Below are positions 1 to 5,453 of a DNA stretch of 6,452 bases, piece by piece (position 1 is the first letter of the stretch; every line of letters begins with the position of its first letter). Under the pieces are notes generated by a model. The model saw only the letters and a program-made list of their open reading frames with translations, had not been told where the DNA came from and ran no database searches. Source of the stretch: CAXSEF01 sp964236535 (GTDB taxonomy: Bacteria; Pseudomonadota; Alphaproteobacteria; Acetobacterales; Acetobacteraceae); NCBI GenBank assembly GCA_964236535.1, contig CAXSEF010000138.1, forward strand, positions 1-6,452. Direction: 5' to 3'. The position numbers and the translations under genes were made by a program.

Positions 1-1
1 G

Positions 2-121
2 CGCGGCCGGGATGACGACTGGGTCGAGGGCGTGGTGGACATCGGCGACGACGACGACCCGTTGCCGCCGGGGATGGTGCAGGACCTGCCGCCGCTGCTC
101 GTCATGCCGCCGCCCGCCTGA
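2..121 (+). CDS. C-terminal end of an unidentified protein (5' truncated by window edge)
   Basis: The frame beginning at base 2 is open for 39 codons and ends in TGA at 119-121. The peptide starts RGRDDDWVEGVVDIGDDDD and finishes with a proline-rich hydrophobic tail (VMPPPA). The acidic stretch followed by a Pro/Leu/Met tail looks like the flexible C-terminus of a cytoplasmic protein, and codon choice is strongly GC-ending like the other genes here. I do not recognise the family and no catalytic motif is visible in this piece. Other frames across the same bases give Arg/Trp/Cys-rich peptides typical of shadow frames, which is the main argument for this one. The rest of the gene lies upstream of the window. 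Confidence 0.5.
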   Translation, partial: RGRDDDWVEGVVDIGDDDDPLPPGMVQDLPPLLVMPPPA

Positions 122-260
122 GTCCGTCCGCCGGGGGGCGTGGACGGCCAGCCGAGGTCGGGAGCGCCGGCCCGTCCCGCGGCCGGCCGGTGCAACATGT
201 GTCCTTGGCAGTGCCTGGGTGTGGCGGTCTACCCAACCGGCCTTGAGCGTGGTCGTTCAG

Positions 261-400
261 GCAGGCAAGGCCAGAGGCTCTGCCTCTGGACTCCGCCAAA
301 GGCCGAGCCTTTGGAATCCATTTGCACAGGGAAAGGGCTCCCAGAGGCCTCAGGCTTTAGCGGGCCTGGCGGAGCGGAAGCCCGGCCTAGCCTCGCCTGC
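261..400 (+). repeat. Structured intergenic repeat, copy 1 (outer stem with three internal hairpins)
   Basis: This 140-bp element is matched by 1291-1427; by hand count 76 of the first 90 aligned positions are identical. Its ends are complementary: GCAGGCAAGGC (261-271) pairs with GCCTCGCCTGC (390-400) at 10 of 11 positions. Inside are a perfect 8-bp stem with TCT loop (271-278 with 282-289), a perfect 8-bp stem with CGA loop (296-303 with 307-314), and a weaker third stem (CCAGAGGCC at 341-349 with GGCTTTAG at 353-360, including wobble pairs). It lies upstream of the phasin gene and encodes no credible protein. It resembles intergenic palindromes I recall from Acetobacteraceae genomes; its function is unknown. 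Confidence 0.8.
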
Positions 401-540
401 AGGTCAATGCCCGGGGCTCGCCCCGCATTTCGTTGCACGCACAGAGTTCGTTTGCTCCGCCCCGGTATGCGGCCCAGATTGCGGAACGGCCGGATGGCCG
501 GCGCGGTAGCGGCGTCTCGGGCCGACTTCGGCGTGAACCA

Positions 541-546
541 GGGAGG
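541..546 (+). promoter_or_regulatory. Ribosome binding site that decides the phasin start
   Basis: GGGAGG at 541-546 directly abuts an ATG at 547, which is too close for initiation, but sits nine bases before the in-frame ATG at 556. The latter start is therefore preferred. Confidence 0.6.
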
Positions 547-555
547 ATGACGAGC

Positions 556-1095
556 ATGGCGGACCCATCGAAGCCGGCGGACCAGGCCACGCAGTCCGGC
601 ATGGACGCGGGGCGCAGCGCCATGAACGCGGTCTCCGAGTTCGCGCGGATGGCGGCGGAGACGCAATCCAACGCGCTGGCGGAGATGAACCGCATGTTCT
701 CGCAGCTGCGCACCCCGGTGATGCCGGACATGAGCCTGCTGATGAGCGCGCACCAGCGCAACATGGAGACGCTGTCGGCTGCGAACCGGGTGGCGCTGCA
801 GGGGGCGCAGACGGTGGCGCGCCGCCACATGGAGATCATGCAGCAGACCATGTCGGACCTGAGCGAGACGATGCGCCAGATCACCACGCCGGAGGGCCCG
901 CAGGACAAGGCGGTGCGGCAGGCGGATCTGCTCAAGGCCAGCTACGAGAAGGCGGTGGTCAACATGCGCGAGCTGAGCGAGCTGATCCAGCGCTCGAACA
1001 GCGAGGCGGTGGGGCTGCTGAACAGCCGGTTCACCGAGGCGGTCGAGGAGGCCAAGACGCTGGTGGCGAAGGGCAAGACCGCGGGCCAGCCGTGA
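556..1095 (+). CDS. Phasin family protein (polyhydroxyalkanoate granule-associated)
   Basis: The product is 179 aa, a usual length for phasins of this type. Phasins are small amphipathic proteins that coat polyhydroxyalkanoate granules in the cytoplasm and limit their size and number. The sequence is almost entirely predicted helix, rich in Ala, Met, Gln and Glu, with no signal peptide or membrane span. Diagnostic stretches are the central segment NRVALQGAQTVARRHMEIMQ followed by TMSDLSE, and the C-terminal helix KAVVNMRELSELIQRSNSEA, both typical of the Phasin_2 group. It ends in a short Lys/Ala/Pro tail. The start at 556 is chosen for its Shine-Dalgarno spacing; ATG 547 would add only MTS. 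The gene appears monocistronic: a structured repeat lies upstream and a repeat-bearing gap follows. No PHA synthase or depolymerase is visible here. Confidence 0.88.
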   Translation: MADPSKPADQATQSGMDAGRSAMNAVSEFARMAAETQSNALAEMNRMFSQLRTPVMPDMSLLMSAHQRNMETLSAANRVALQGAQTVARRHMEIMQQTMSDLSETMRQITTPEGPQDKAVRQADLLKASYEKAVVNMRELSELIQRSNSEAVGLLNSRFTEAVEEAKTLVAKGKTAGQP

Positions 1096-1174
1096 GCGCG
1101 CCCCGGCTGCCGACCGGCCGGCGGGACCCGGCGGGAACGGCCGCGGCGGGACAGCGACAAGGGGAGCCGCGGTC

Positions 1175-1240
1175 ATGAAGCGTGCACGAAGCTGGCCGGC
1201 GTTGACCCTGGCCGGGCTGCTCGCGGCGGGAACGGCGTAG
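1175..1240 (+). pseudogene. 21-codon signal-peptide-like open frame, possible remnant of an exported-protein gene
   Basis: ATG at 1175 is preceded by AAGGGGAG (1159-1166) at suitable spacing. The 21 codons encode MKRARSWP followed by ALTLAGLLAAGTA and then TAG. A basic N-terminus plus a hydrophobic Leu/Ala core ending in small residues is the layout of a Sec signal peptide or lipoprotein leader. The stop falls just where a cleavage site would be expected, and 50 bp later repeat copy 2 begins. I infer a decayed or truncated gene for a small secreted protein, but it might be a genuine very small membrane peptide. No mature domain is recognisable downstream in any frame. Confidence 0.4.
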
Positions 1241-1290
1241 CGGCAGCAGGCCCCTGCGGGCTGCAGCGTCCGCCCGGCCCGTCGATGTAG

Positions 1291-1427
1291 GCCAGCAAGG
1301 CCGGAGGCTCTGCCTCCGGACTCCGCCAGAGGCCTGGCCTTTGGAATCCATCCGCCTAGGGAAAGGGTTTCCAGAGGCCGCGGGCCTCTGGCAGGTCTGG
1401 GCGGAGGGGGAGCCCAGCCTTGCCTGC
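1291..1427 (+). repeat. Structured intergenic repeat, copy 2
   Basis: This is the second well-preserved copy, same orientation as 261-400. The outer stem pairs GCCAGCAAGGC (1291-1301) with GCCTTGCCTGC (1417-1427) at 9 of 11 positions, including seven in a row. Hairpin 1 is an 8-bp stem with TCT loop (1301-1308 with 1312-1319). Hairpin 2 is 1326-1333 with 1337-1344, with one G-T pair. Hairpin 3 is a perfect 9-bp stem, CCAGAGGCC (1371-1379) with GGCCTCTGG (1383-1391), loop GCG. Relative to copy 1, hairpin 1 has an A-T pair replaced by G-C. It lies between convergent genes. Confidence 0.82.
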
Positions 1428-1466
1428 TTACAGGCCGATGTCCGGGACCGCGGTACGACCACCGCC

Positions 1467-2873
1467 TCAGACCGGCAGCCGGATGCGCGCGCGCAGCCCG
1501 CCGAGCGGGCTGTCCTCCAGCACGATGTCGCCCCCGTGCGCACGGACGATGTCGCGCGCGATGGTCAGGCCCAGCCCGATGCCGCCCGGCTTGCCGCTTT
1601 CGTAGGGGCGGAACACGTCCTCGCGCCGCGCGGCGGCAATGCCCGGCCCGTCGTCGTCGACGATGACCAGCACGGCGCGGTCCTGCGGCACGGCGGAGAG
1701 CGCCACCGCGCGGGCGTGCCGGCTCGCGTTGTCGACCAGGTTGGTGACGGCGCGTCGCAGCGCGTCCGGACGCAGCGGCAGGGTGAGGCCGGCGGGCGCG
1801 TCCAGGCTGATCCGCGCGCCGCCGCGCCGTGCGCTGGCGGCGACCTCCTCCAGGACCGCGGAGAGGTCGACCAGCCGGGCCTGCTCGGTGCTCTCGCCGC
1901 GGGCGAAGACGAGGTAGCCCTCGATCATGCGCTCCATCTCCTCGAGGTCGGCGATCATGTCGGCGACGTCGTGCGCCGGGGCCGGCAGCAAGGCCAGCGC
2001 GAGGCGCAGCCGCGTGAGCGGGGTGCGCAGGTCGTGGCTGACGCCCGCGAGCATCTCGGTGCGCTGGGCGAGGAAGCGGCGGATGCGCTCCTGCATGCGG
2101 TTGAAGGCGGTGGCGGCGCGGCGCACCTCGATCGCGCCCTCCGGCTTGATCGGGCCGCGGTCGCGTCCCATGCCGAACGCCTCGGCCGCACGGGCGAGGC
2201 GGCGGATGGCGCGGACCTGGTTGCGCATGAACAGGGCGGCGATGCCGAACAGCGGCACGGCCGTGCCGATCATCCACAGCACGAAGACGTAGATCATGCT
2301 GGTGTAGAGGCGCTTGCGCGGCACCTGGACGTCGAGCAGGCCCTGGCTGATCCGCACCTCCAGCAGCACCGATTGCGGGTCCGAGGTCCAGTCCATGCGG
2401 AACGGCTGGTGCAGCTTGGCGGTCAGGCTGGCGGCGAGGTCGTCGTCCATCGGGCCGAGCACGTTGACCCGGGTGCGCGGGGCGAGCACGGCGTCGGGGC
2501 GGATGGCCATGCCGATCTCGAACTCCTCGCGCGCCAGGGCGAGGGTGCGCTCGCGGGCGGCATCGTCGGGGTCGAGGGCAAGCTGGGACACGGTCTGCGC
2601 GACCTCGCCCGCCACCGCGCTGGCAAGCCGGCGCGAGATCAGGTCGAGGTGGCTCCCGTAGAAGATGAACAGGGTGACGCCCTGCACCAGCACCAGCGGC
2701 AGCAGGATGATGAGCAGGCTGCGGCCGAGCAGCGAGCGCGGCAGCACGCGGCGCAGCGGGCGGTCCCAGCCGGGGCGCTCGCCGCGGGCGAGGGTTTTGC
2801 GGCGCGCGACGCGGCCGGACACCGCGGCACTCGAGGTGGCGGTGGGCGGGGCCACCGGGATGTCCATGCTCAT
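1467..2873 (-). CDS. Two-component sensor histidine kinase, EnvZ/OmpR type
   Basis: The product is 468 aa, an inner-membrane sensor kinase that should autophosphorylate and pass phosphate to the response regulator encoded just upstream (3074-3769). Domain order: cytoplasmic N-terminus with an Ala/Pro/Arg-rich segment (about 1-50); membrane segment at about 53-72 (LLIILLPLVLVQGVTLFIFY); periplasmic sensor region (about 73-190); second membrane segment at about 193-215; HAMP linker (about 216-268); HisKA box GVSHDLRTPLTRL with phospho-acceptor His280; N-box NLVDNASRH (378-386); G1 box DDGPGI (407-412); G2 box GGIGLGLTIA (430-439). The F-box region reads VFRPYESG. All catalytic motifs are intact. 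The start at 2873 (MSMDIP) is the first ATG giving a sensible N-terminus; ATG 2867 is an in-frame alternative, and neither has a strong Shine-Dalgarno sequence. The frame stays open much further upstream, which is GC-driven. The ligand is unknown. Confidence 0.92.
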   Translation of the reverse strand: MSMDIPVAPPTATSSAAVSGRVARRKTLARGERPGWDRPLRRVLPRSLLGRSLLIILLPLVLVQGVTLFIFYGSHLDLISRRLASAVAGEVAQTVSQLALDPDDAARERTLALAREEFEIGMAIRPDAVLAPRTRVNVLGPMDDDLAASLTAKLHQPFRMDWTSDPQSVLLEVRISQGLLDVQVPRKRLYTSMIYVFVLWMIGTAVPLFGIAALFMRNQVRAIRRLARAAEAFGMGRDRGPIKPEGAIEVRRAATAFNRMQERIRRFLAQRTEMLAGVSHDLRTPLTRLRLALALLPAPAHDVADMIADLEEMERMIEGYLVFARGESTEQARLVDLSAVLEEVAASARRGGARISLDAPAGLTLPLRPDALRRAVTNLVDNASRHARAVALSAVPQDRAVLVIVDDDGPGIAAARREDVFRPYESGKPGGIGLGLTIARDIVRAHGGDIVLEDSPLGGLRARIRLPV

Positions 2874-2909
2874 CGGCGGCGAGCCCGGCCAGGGTCCCGC
2901 CCTCGGTCC

Positions 2910-3058
2910 TGCGAGCAGGGCCGCGCCCGCGGACCCGCACCTGAAGGGCGTCCTGGCACGGACTCGGGCGCTGTGCCGCCGAGCCCGGGCGAGGGGTCGG
3001 CGAAGGCCTTCGCCCTGTGCCGGGTCTGGGCGAAGTGTGAGCCCGGCCTGGCTTGCCT
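2910..3058 (+). repeat. Decayed copy of the structured repeat inside the regulator-kinase gap
   Basis: The right end (3021-3058, GGTCTGGGCGAAG... GAGCCCGGCC... GCTTGCCT) matches the right end of copy 2 (1394-1425), and the left part carries a diverged GGGCCGCGCCCGCGGACCCGC segment like hairpin 1 and its flank. Total length fits the approximately 140-bp element, orientation +. Included is a perfect 16-bp palindrome, GGCGAAGGCCTTCGCC, at 2999-3014. The left boundary is approximate. Confidence 0.5.
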
Positions 3059-3073
3059 CGAGCCCACCGCCGG

Positions 3074-3769
3074 TCAGCCGCCTGGCTTGAGCACGTAGCC
3101 GCGGCCGCGCACCGTGTGCAGGAACCGGGGCTCGCGCGGGTCCTCCTCCAGCTTGCGCCGCAGCCGGGTGACCTGCACGTCGATCGCCCGCTCGCCGGCC
3201 TCGTCGGTGTTGAGATGGACCGCGATCTCCTCGCGCGACAGCACCTGGCCGGGGGTCCGCGCCAGCGCCGCGAGCAGCGCCGCCTCGCCGCCGGTGAGGT
3301 GGACAACCCCCGTGGCGCTGCTCAGCTCTGACCGCGCCACGTCGAATTCGAGCGCGCCGAGGCGGAGCCGGCCGGGCGGCTCCGGCGCCGGCGCCACGGC
3401 GGTGCGGCGCAGCATGGCGCGCAGCCGCAGCAGCAGCTCGCGCGGGTCGAACGGCTTGCCGAGGTAGTCGTCCGCCCCGGCCTCGAACCCCGCCACCCGG
3501 TCGTCCGGGCCGCCGCGCGCGGTGAGCAGCAGGACCGGCAGGTGGGCGGCGTCGCGCCGCAGCGACTGGGTGAGCGAGAGGCCGCTCTCGCCGGGCATCA
3601 TCACGTCGAGCACCAGCAGGTCGGGCTGCAGGAAGGTCAGCTTGGCGCGGGCGTCCCCGGCGTCGCTGGCGGTGGTGACGCGAAAGCCGTTCTCGGTGAG
3701 GTAGCGCGACAGGAGGTCGCGCAGCCGCTGGTCGTCGTCGACCACCAGGATGTGGGCTTCGTCTGGCAT
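3074..3769 (-). CDS. OmpR/PhoB-family response regulator (winged-helix DNA-binding)
   Basis: The product is 231 aa, the standard length for OmpR-type regulators. The receiver domain (about 5-118) has the acidic pocket Asp11/Asp12 (VVDDDQ), phospho-acceptor Asp55 in LLVLDVMMPGESG, Thr83 in LLLTARGG and Lys105 in DDYLGKPF, so all residues for phosphorylation and switching are present. A linker rich in Ala/Pro leads to a winged-helix effector domain (about 133-229) with LTGGEAALLAAL, ERAIDVQVTRLRRKLEEDP and the terminal TVRGRGYVLKPGG. It is very probably partner of the kinase at 1467-2873, which follows on the same strand after 200 bp. The start at 3769 gives the canonical MPDEAHILVVDDD N-terminus; its Shine-Dalgarno is weak. 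It resembles regulators annotated PetR/OmpR in alphaproteobacteria, but I do not assign that name. Confidence 0.94.
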   Translation of the reverse strand: MPDEAHILVVDDDQRLRDLLSRYLTENGFRVTTASDAGDARAKLTFLQPDLLVLDVMMPGESGLSLTQSLRRDAAHLPVLLLTARGGPDDRVAGFEAGADDYLGKPFDPRELLLRLRAMLRRTAVAPAPEPPGRLRLGALEFDVARSELSSATGVVHLTGGEAALLAALARTPGQVLSREEIAVHLNTDEAGERAIDVQVTRLRRKLEEDPREPRFLHTVRGRGYVLKPGG

Positions 3770-4013
3770 GGAGCCACGATAGCACGGCGCCGGCGGGCGT
3801 GCGCGGCCGGCGCCCAGGAAGCGGGCCGCGACTTTCGCGGTCGGCCAGGAACCGGCAGACAAGGCCATTTCGTTTTTGTAAGCAACCCAGGTTGTATTTT
3901 TTTGTTGCCTACAGCTGTAGCAACCACTGCCCCGGACCAGTTCCGAGCAGTCCGATCCGACGGACTTCCCTGGCGCAGCGCCGCATTCGTCACCCACAAC
4001 CGGGATGTGCCTC
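3770..4013. promoter_or_regulatory. Divergent control region between response regulator and XRE gene
   Basis: This 244-bp spacer separates the minus-strand response regulator from the plus-strand XRE gene and should hold both promoters. Its middle (about 3862-3925) is strikingly AT-rich for this window, with runs TTTTT (3873-3877) and a T7 tract ending at 3903. No clear sigma-70 pair stands out on either strand, so exact promoters are not called. Confidence 0.5.
3883..3924. promoter_or_regulatory. Pair of dyads, candidate operator sites
   Basis: Two inverted repeats lie 9 bp apart. Site 1 is CAACC-CA-GGTTG at 3883-3894. Site 2 centres on the perfect 12-bp palindrome CTACAGCTGTAG (3909-3920), flanked by GTTGC (3904-3908) and GCAAC (3920-3924), so nearly the whole 21 bp is symmetric. 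Both sites share a GCAAC/GTTG(C) half, and TGTAAGCAACC (3878-3888) resembles TGTAGCAACC (3916-3925). Paired related dyads in a divergent promoter region suggest binding by a dimeric regulator. The adjacent XRE protein or the OmpR-type regulator are the natural candidates, by inference only. Confidence 0.5.
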
Positions 4014-4274
4014 ATGTCGGACGACATCGCGCTGCCGCAACCGATTTTCCCGCCGGATTCCAGGCCGATCGACGTCTATGTCGGACAGCGCCTGATGCTG
4101 GCCCGGGAGCGCAGCGGGAAGTCGGTCGGCGAGTTCGCGTCAGCGCTCGGCGTCAGCCCGGTCACGCTCCGCCAATACGAGGCCGGCAGCCTGGCGTTCA
4201 CCTCCAACACGATCTGCAGCGTCGCATCGGCGCTGGAGGTCTCGCTGGGCTTTCTTTACGGCTTCACCGCATAG
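4014..4274 (+). CDS. Small XRE-family helix-turn-helix transcriptional regulator
   Basis: The product is 86 aa and consists of little more than one XRE (Cro/C1-type) DNA-binding domain. After a short N-terminal arm (1-18), the domain runs from IDVYVGQRL (19-27) through MLARERSGKSVGEFASALGV (HTH helices 1-2), SPVTLRQYEAGS (recognition helix, 48-59) to the closing helices ending GFLYGFTA. The 'P-[I/V]-D-V-x-V-G-x-R-L' opening is a style I associate with alphaproteobacterial XRE regulators. There is no sensor, peptidase or oligomerisation domain. The start at 4014 is chosen because GGGA (4002-4005) lies eight bases upstream; ATG 4005 would add MCL but lacks a Shine-Dalgarno. It is transcribed away from the response regulator across a spacer with two dyads, so autoregulation is plausible. 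No toxin or phage gene adjoins it. Confidence 0.87.
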   Translation: MSDDIALPQPIFPPDSRPIDVYVGQRLMLARERSGKSVGEFASALGVSPVTLRQYEAGSLAFTSNTICSVASALEVSLGFLYGFTA

Positions 4275-4283
4275 GCGCTTCGC

Positions 4284-4313
4284 CAGCCGGGTCGCAAGCC
4301 TTGCCTGCGGCTG
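4284..4313 (+). terminator. Hairpin downstream of the XRE gene, possible transcription end
   Basis: CAGCCG (4284-4289) pairs with CGGCTG (4308-4313), and inside it GCAAG-C-CTTGC (4294-4304) forms a second dyad. It begins ten bases after the XRE stop. There is no T-tract, so it is at most a weak or factor-dependent terminator, or simply a relic of the intergenic repeat. Confidence 0.35.
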
Positions 4314-4343
4314 CCGGGACAGGGAGGTCAGGGGAGGAATGCC

Positions 4344-4505
4344 CTGGACGCATCGACCGGGCACACAGCCATCACGCGGCTCGGCCGCTCGCACCACACC
4401 GGACGACTGGCCAGGCGGCTGGCGTCGCTGTTCCGGGCTGCCTGTGAGCAGCGCGACCCCGAGGTGGCGCGCGGCATGCCGCTGGCCTCGGAGACGCTGG
4501 CCTAG
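4344..4505 (+). pseudogene. Possible small gene or gene remnant, unidentified
   Basis: The frame that follows the XRE stop stays open from 4275 to TAG at 4503-4505. From CTG 4344 it reads LDASTGHTAITRLGRSHH, then TGRLARRLASLFRAACEQ and RDPEVARGMPLASETLA. The last part looks like a real amphipathic helix protein, unlike the Arg/Pro-rich alternative frame that starts at ATG 4339. It reminds me of small helical hypothetical proteins of Acetobacteraceae, but I cannot name a family. A strong Shine-Dalgarno GGGGAGG (4331-4337) is followed at once by ATG 4339 in the wrong frame; CTG 4344 is six bases after it in the right frame. Either it starts at CTG or a frameshift near the start has broken it. 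After the TAG the frame stays open to TGA around 4611 without protein-like character. Confidence 0.35.
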
Positions 4506-4640
4506 GAGACGCCGCCGGGCCAGTCGAGCTCGCTCGGTCGGGACAGCAACGGCACCATCTCGGATCTCCGCGAAGGCCACCGCCACCTCGGGATGCTGCG
4601 CCACCTGCTTTGATCGGTGCCGGGACAGCGCGGGACGCTG

Positions 4641-4697
4641 CGGGCACGGCGAGGGGCTCCGCCTGCGGACCCGGCCGCGGCACGCCTCTGGACCCGT
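4641..4697 (+). repeat. Weak relative of the structured intergenic repeat
   Basis: GAGGGGCTCCGCCTGCGGACCC (in pieces: GGGGCTCCGCC, then GCGGACCC) and the nearby GCCTCTGGACCCG echo the hairpin-1 core and following 'CTCTGGACTCC' of copies 1 and 2, in the same orientation. The stems are no longer well paired. The limits are approximate. Confidence 0.35.
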
Positions 4698-4777
4698 CGT
4701 CTGGCGCATGATCGTCCCGGCTGGGCAGCGCCCGGCCTCACCCGGCACGGCCTCGCCACCGCCGCGGACCGCCCGCC

Positions 4778-5371
4778 CTAGCCCCGCGGCCGGGCGCCGC
4801 GCTCCTGGGCATCGAGGTCGGCGCGCGCCGCTGCGTCCATGATGCCGCGCATCACCTGGCGGAACCCCTCGACCGCCGGTCCGCCGGCGTCGCTGTAGGC
4901 CTTGGCGAGGCGCTCGCGCTGCCGGTCGAACAGCTGCCGCTCCAGCGCCTGTCCCGACTGGGTGAGGGTGAGCAGGCGCTGGCGGCGGTCGACGCGGCCG
5001 GTCACCTGGGCGACCTGGCCCTGCTCCAGCAGCACGCCGAGCACCCGCGCCAGGCTCTGCTTGGTGATGCGCAGCAGGCCCAGCAGGTCGCCCACCGCGA
5101 TGCCCGGGTTGCGGCCGATGAAGTGCAGCGCGCGGTGATGGGCGCGGCCGAGCCCGAGCTCGTGCAGGATCGCGTCGGCCGCCCCGGTGAAGTCCCGGTA
5201 GGCGAAGAACATCATGTCCTGCGCCAGCCGCATCTGCTCCTCGCGCAGGAACAGCAGGCTGCTGCCGGCTCCGCTCGCCGCCGGCGCTGCCTCGGCGCGC
5301 CCCCGCGCGGGCAGGCGCTCGAACCGGGCCGGCACGCCCGCGGCGCGCGCGGCCGGCTTGGCATCGGGCAT
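4778..5371 (-). CDS. MarR-family winged-helix transcriptional regulator
   Basis: The product is 197 aa, longer than a typical MarR protein (about 140-150 aa) because of an Ala/Pro/Arg-rich, probably disordered N-terminal extension (about 1-37). The core follows: dimerisation helix with LREEQMRLAQDMMFFAYRDF (42-61), GLGRAHHRALHFIGRNPGIA (73-92), the HTH with VGDLLGLLRITKQSLARVL (93-111), and the wing GQVAQVTGRVDRRQRLLTLT, whose D-x-R-x-R pattern (128-132) is the MarR wing signature. The C-terminal helix closes the dimer interface. Start: AGGAG abuts ATG 5380 but is nine bases before ATG 5371, so 5371 is preferred. It is divergent from the aminotransferase gene across 82 bp and may control it or itself. 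It resembles alphaproteobacterial PetP-type regulators; the effector is unknown and I leave the gene unnamed. Confidence 0.88.
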   Translation of the reverse strand: MPDAKPAARAAGVPARFERLPARGRAEAAPAASGAGSSLLFLREEQMRLAQDMMFFAYRDFTGAADAILHELGLGRAHHRALHFIGRNPGIAVGDLLGLLRITKQSLARVLGVLLEQGQVAQVTGRVDRRQRLLTLTQSGQALERQLFDRQRERLAKAYSDAGGPAVEGFRQVMRGIMDAAARADLDAQERGARPRG

Positions 5372-5453
5372 GACTGGCATCTCCTCGCGATGGGGCAGGT
5401 TCGTTGACTTAAAAGGGTGCCAATCATAACCTCGATTACACCAAGGCAACAAT
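5372..5453. promoter_or_regulatory. Divergent promoter region between MarR and aminotransferase genes
   Basis: This compact 82-bp spacer includes an AT-rich stretch (5404-5454) unlike its surroundings. On the plus strand TTGACT (5404-5409) is a good -35 box; CATAAC (5425-5430, 15-bp spacer) or TAACCT (5427-5432, 17-bp spacer) could be the -10, giving a short leader for the aminotransferase. A MarR operator is expected here, but I see only a weak dyad (GTTG at 5403-5406 against CAAT at 5421-5424). Confidence 0.4.

Larger units (their letters stand above)
122..555. other. Intergenic region between the truncated gene and the phasin gene
   Basis: This 434-bp gap has no convincing coding frame on either strand; frames that stay open give low-complexity Arg/Pro/Cys-rich products. 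It contains one full copy of the structured repeat (261-400). Bases 401-545 are the phasin leader and probably hold its promoter. TTGCAC at 433-438 is a possible -35 box, but no matching -10 box is obvious, so I do not call a promoter. Confidence 0.6.
1096..1466. other. Convergent intergenic region between phasin and sensor kinase
   Basis: The phasin and kinase genes converge on this 371-bp gap. It contains a short signal-peptide-like open frame (1175-1240), repeat copy 2 (1291-1427), and a small dyad, GCGGT at 1450-1454 with ACCGC at 1461-1465, just past the kinase stop. That dyad could contribute to 3'-end formation of the kinase transcript, but it has no T-tract. No other gene is seen. Confidence 0.55.
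4275..4777. other. Convergent intergenic region between XRE and MarR genes
   Basis: This is a 503-bp gap between convergent genes. It holds a hairpin just after the XRE stop (4284-4313), a possible small gene or remnant (4344-4505), and a weak relative of the intergenic repeat (about 4641-4697). A 12-base string AGCCTTGCCTGC at 4297-4308 is identical to the right terminus of repeat copy 2 (1416-1427), so a repeat end may once have lain here. Long open frames on the minus strand are Arg/Ala/Pro-rich and are considered shadows. Confidence 0.5.

Noticed and set aside
261..1427. Reading repeat copies 1 and 2 as the terminal repeats of a transposon carrying the phasin gene
   Set aside because: The copies are in direct orientation, no transposase is present, no target-site duplication is evident, and related elements occur in other gaps without cargo.
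1341..3098. 585-codon plus-strand open frame opposite the kinase gene
   Set aside because: It is the antisense shadow of the kinase: low-complexity His/Arg/Ala/Gly composition, no domain, and it begins inside a repeat. The minus strand has every kinase motif.
229..3306. 1025-codon open frame on the minus strand
   Set aside because: It runs through the kinase, phasin and repeats out of phase with them and is Arg/Ala/Pro/His-rich throughout, as expected for a shadow frame in very GC-rich DNA.
3542..4447. 301-codon plus-strand open frame covering the response regulator, spacer and XRE gene
   Set aside because: It crosses two well-supported genes and a promoter region in the wrong frame and shows no protein-like features.
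4014..4505. Toxin-antitoxin pair made of the XRE gene and the following open frame
   Set aside because: The downstream frame has no recognisable toxin features, may be broken, and lacks a clear start; the XRE protein alone does not make a module.
4140..4748. 202-codon minus-strand open frame opposite the XRE end and the 4275-4777 gap
   Set aside because: It is Arg/Ala/Gln-rich, overlaps the real XRE gene and contains no recognisable motif. It was considered because the gap otherwise lacks a gene.
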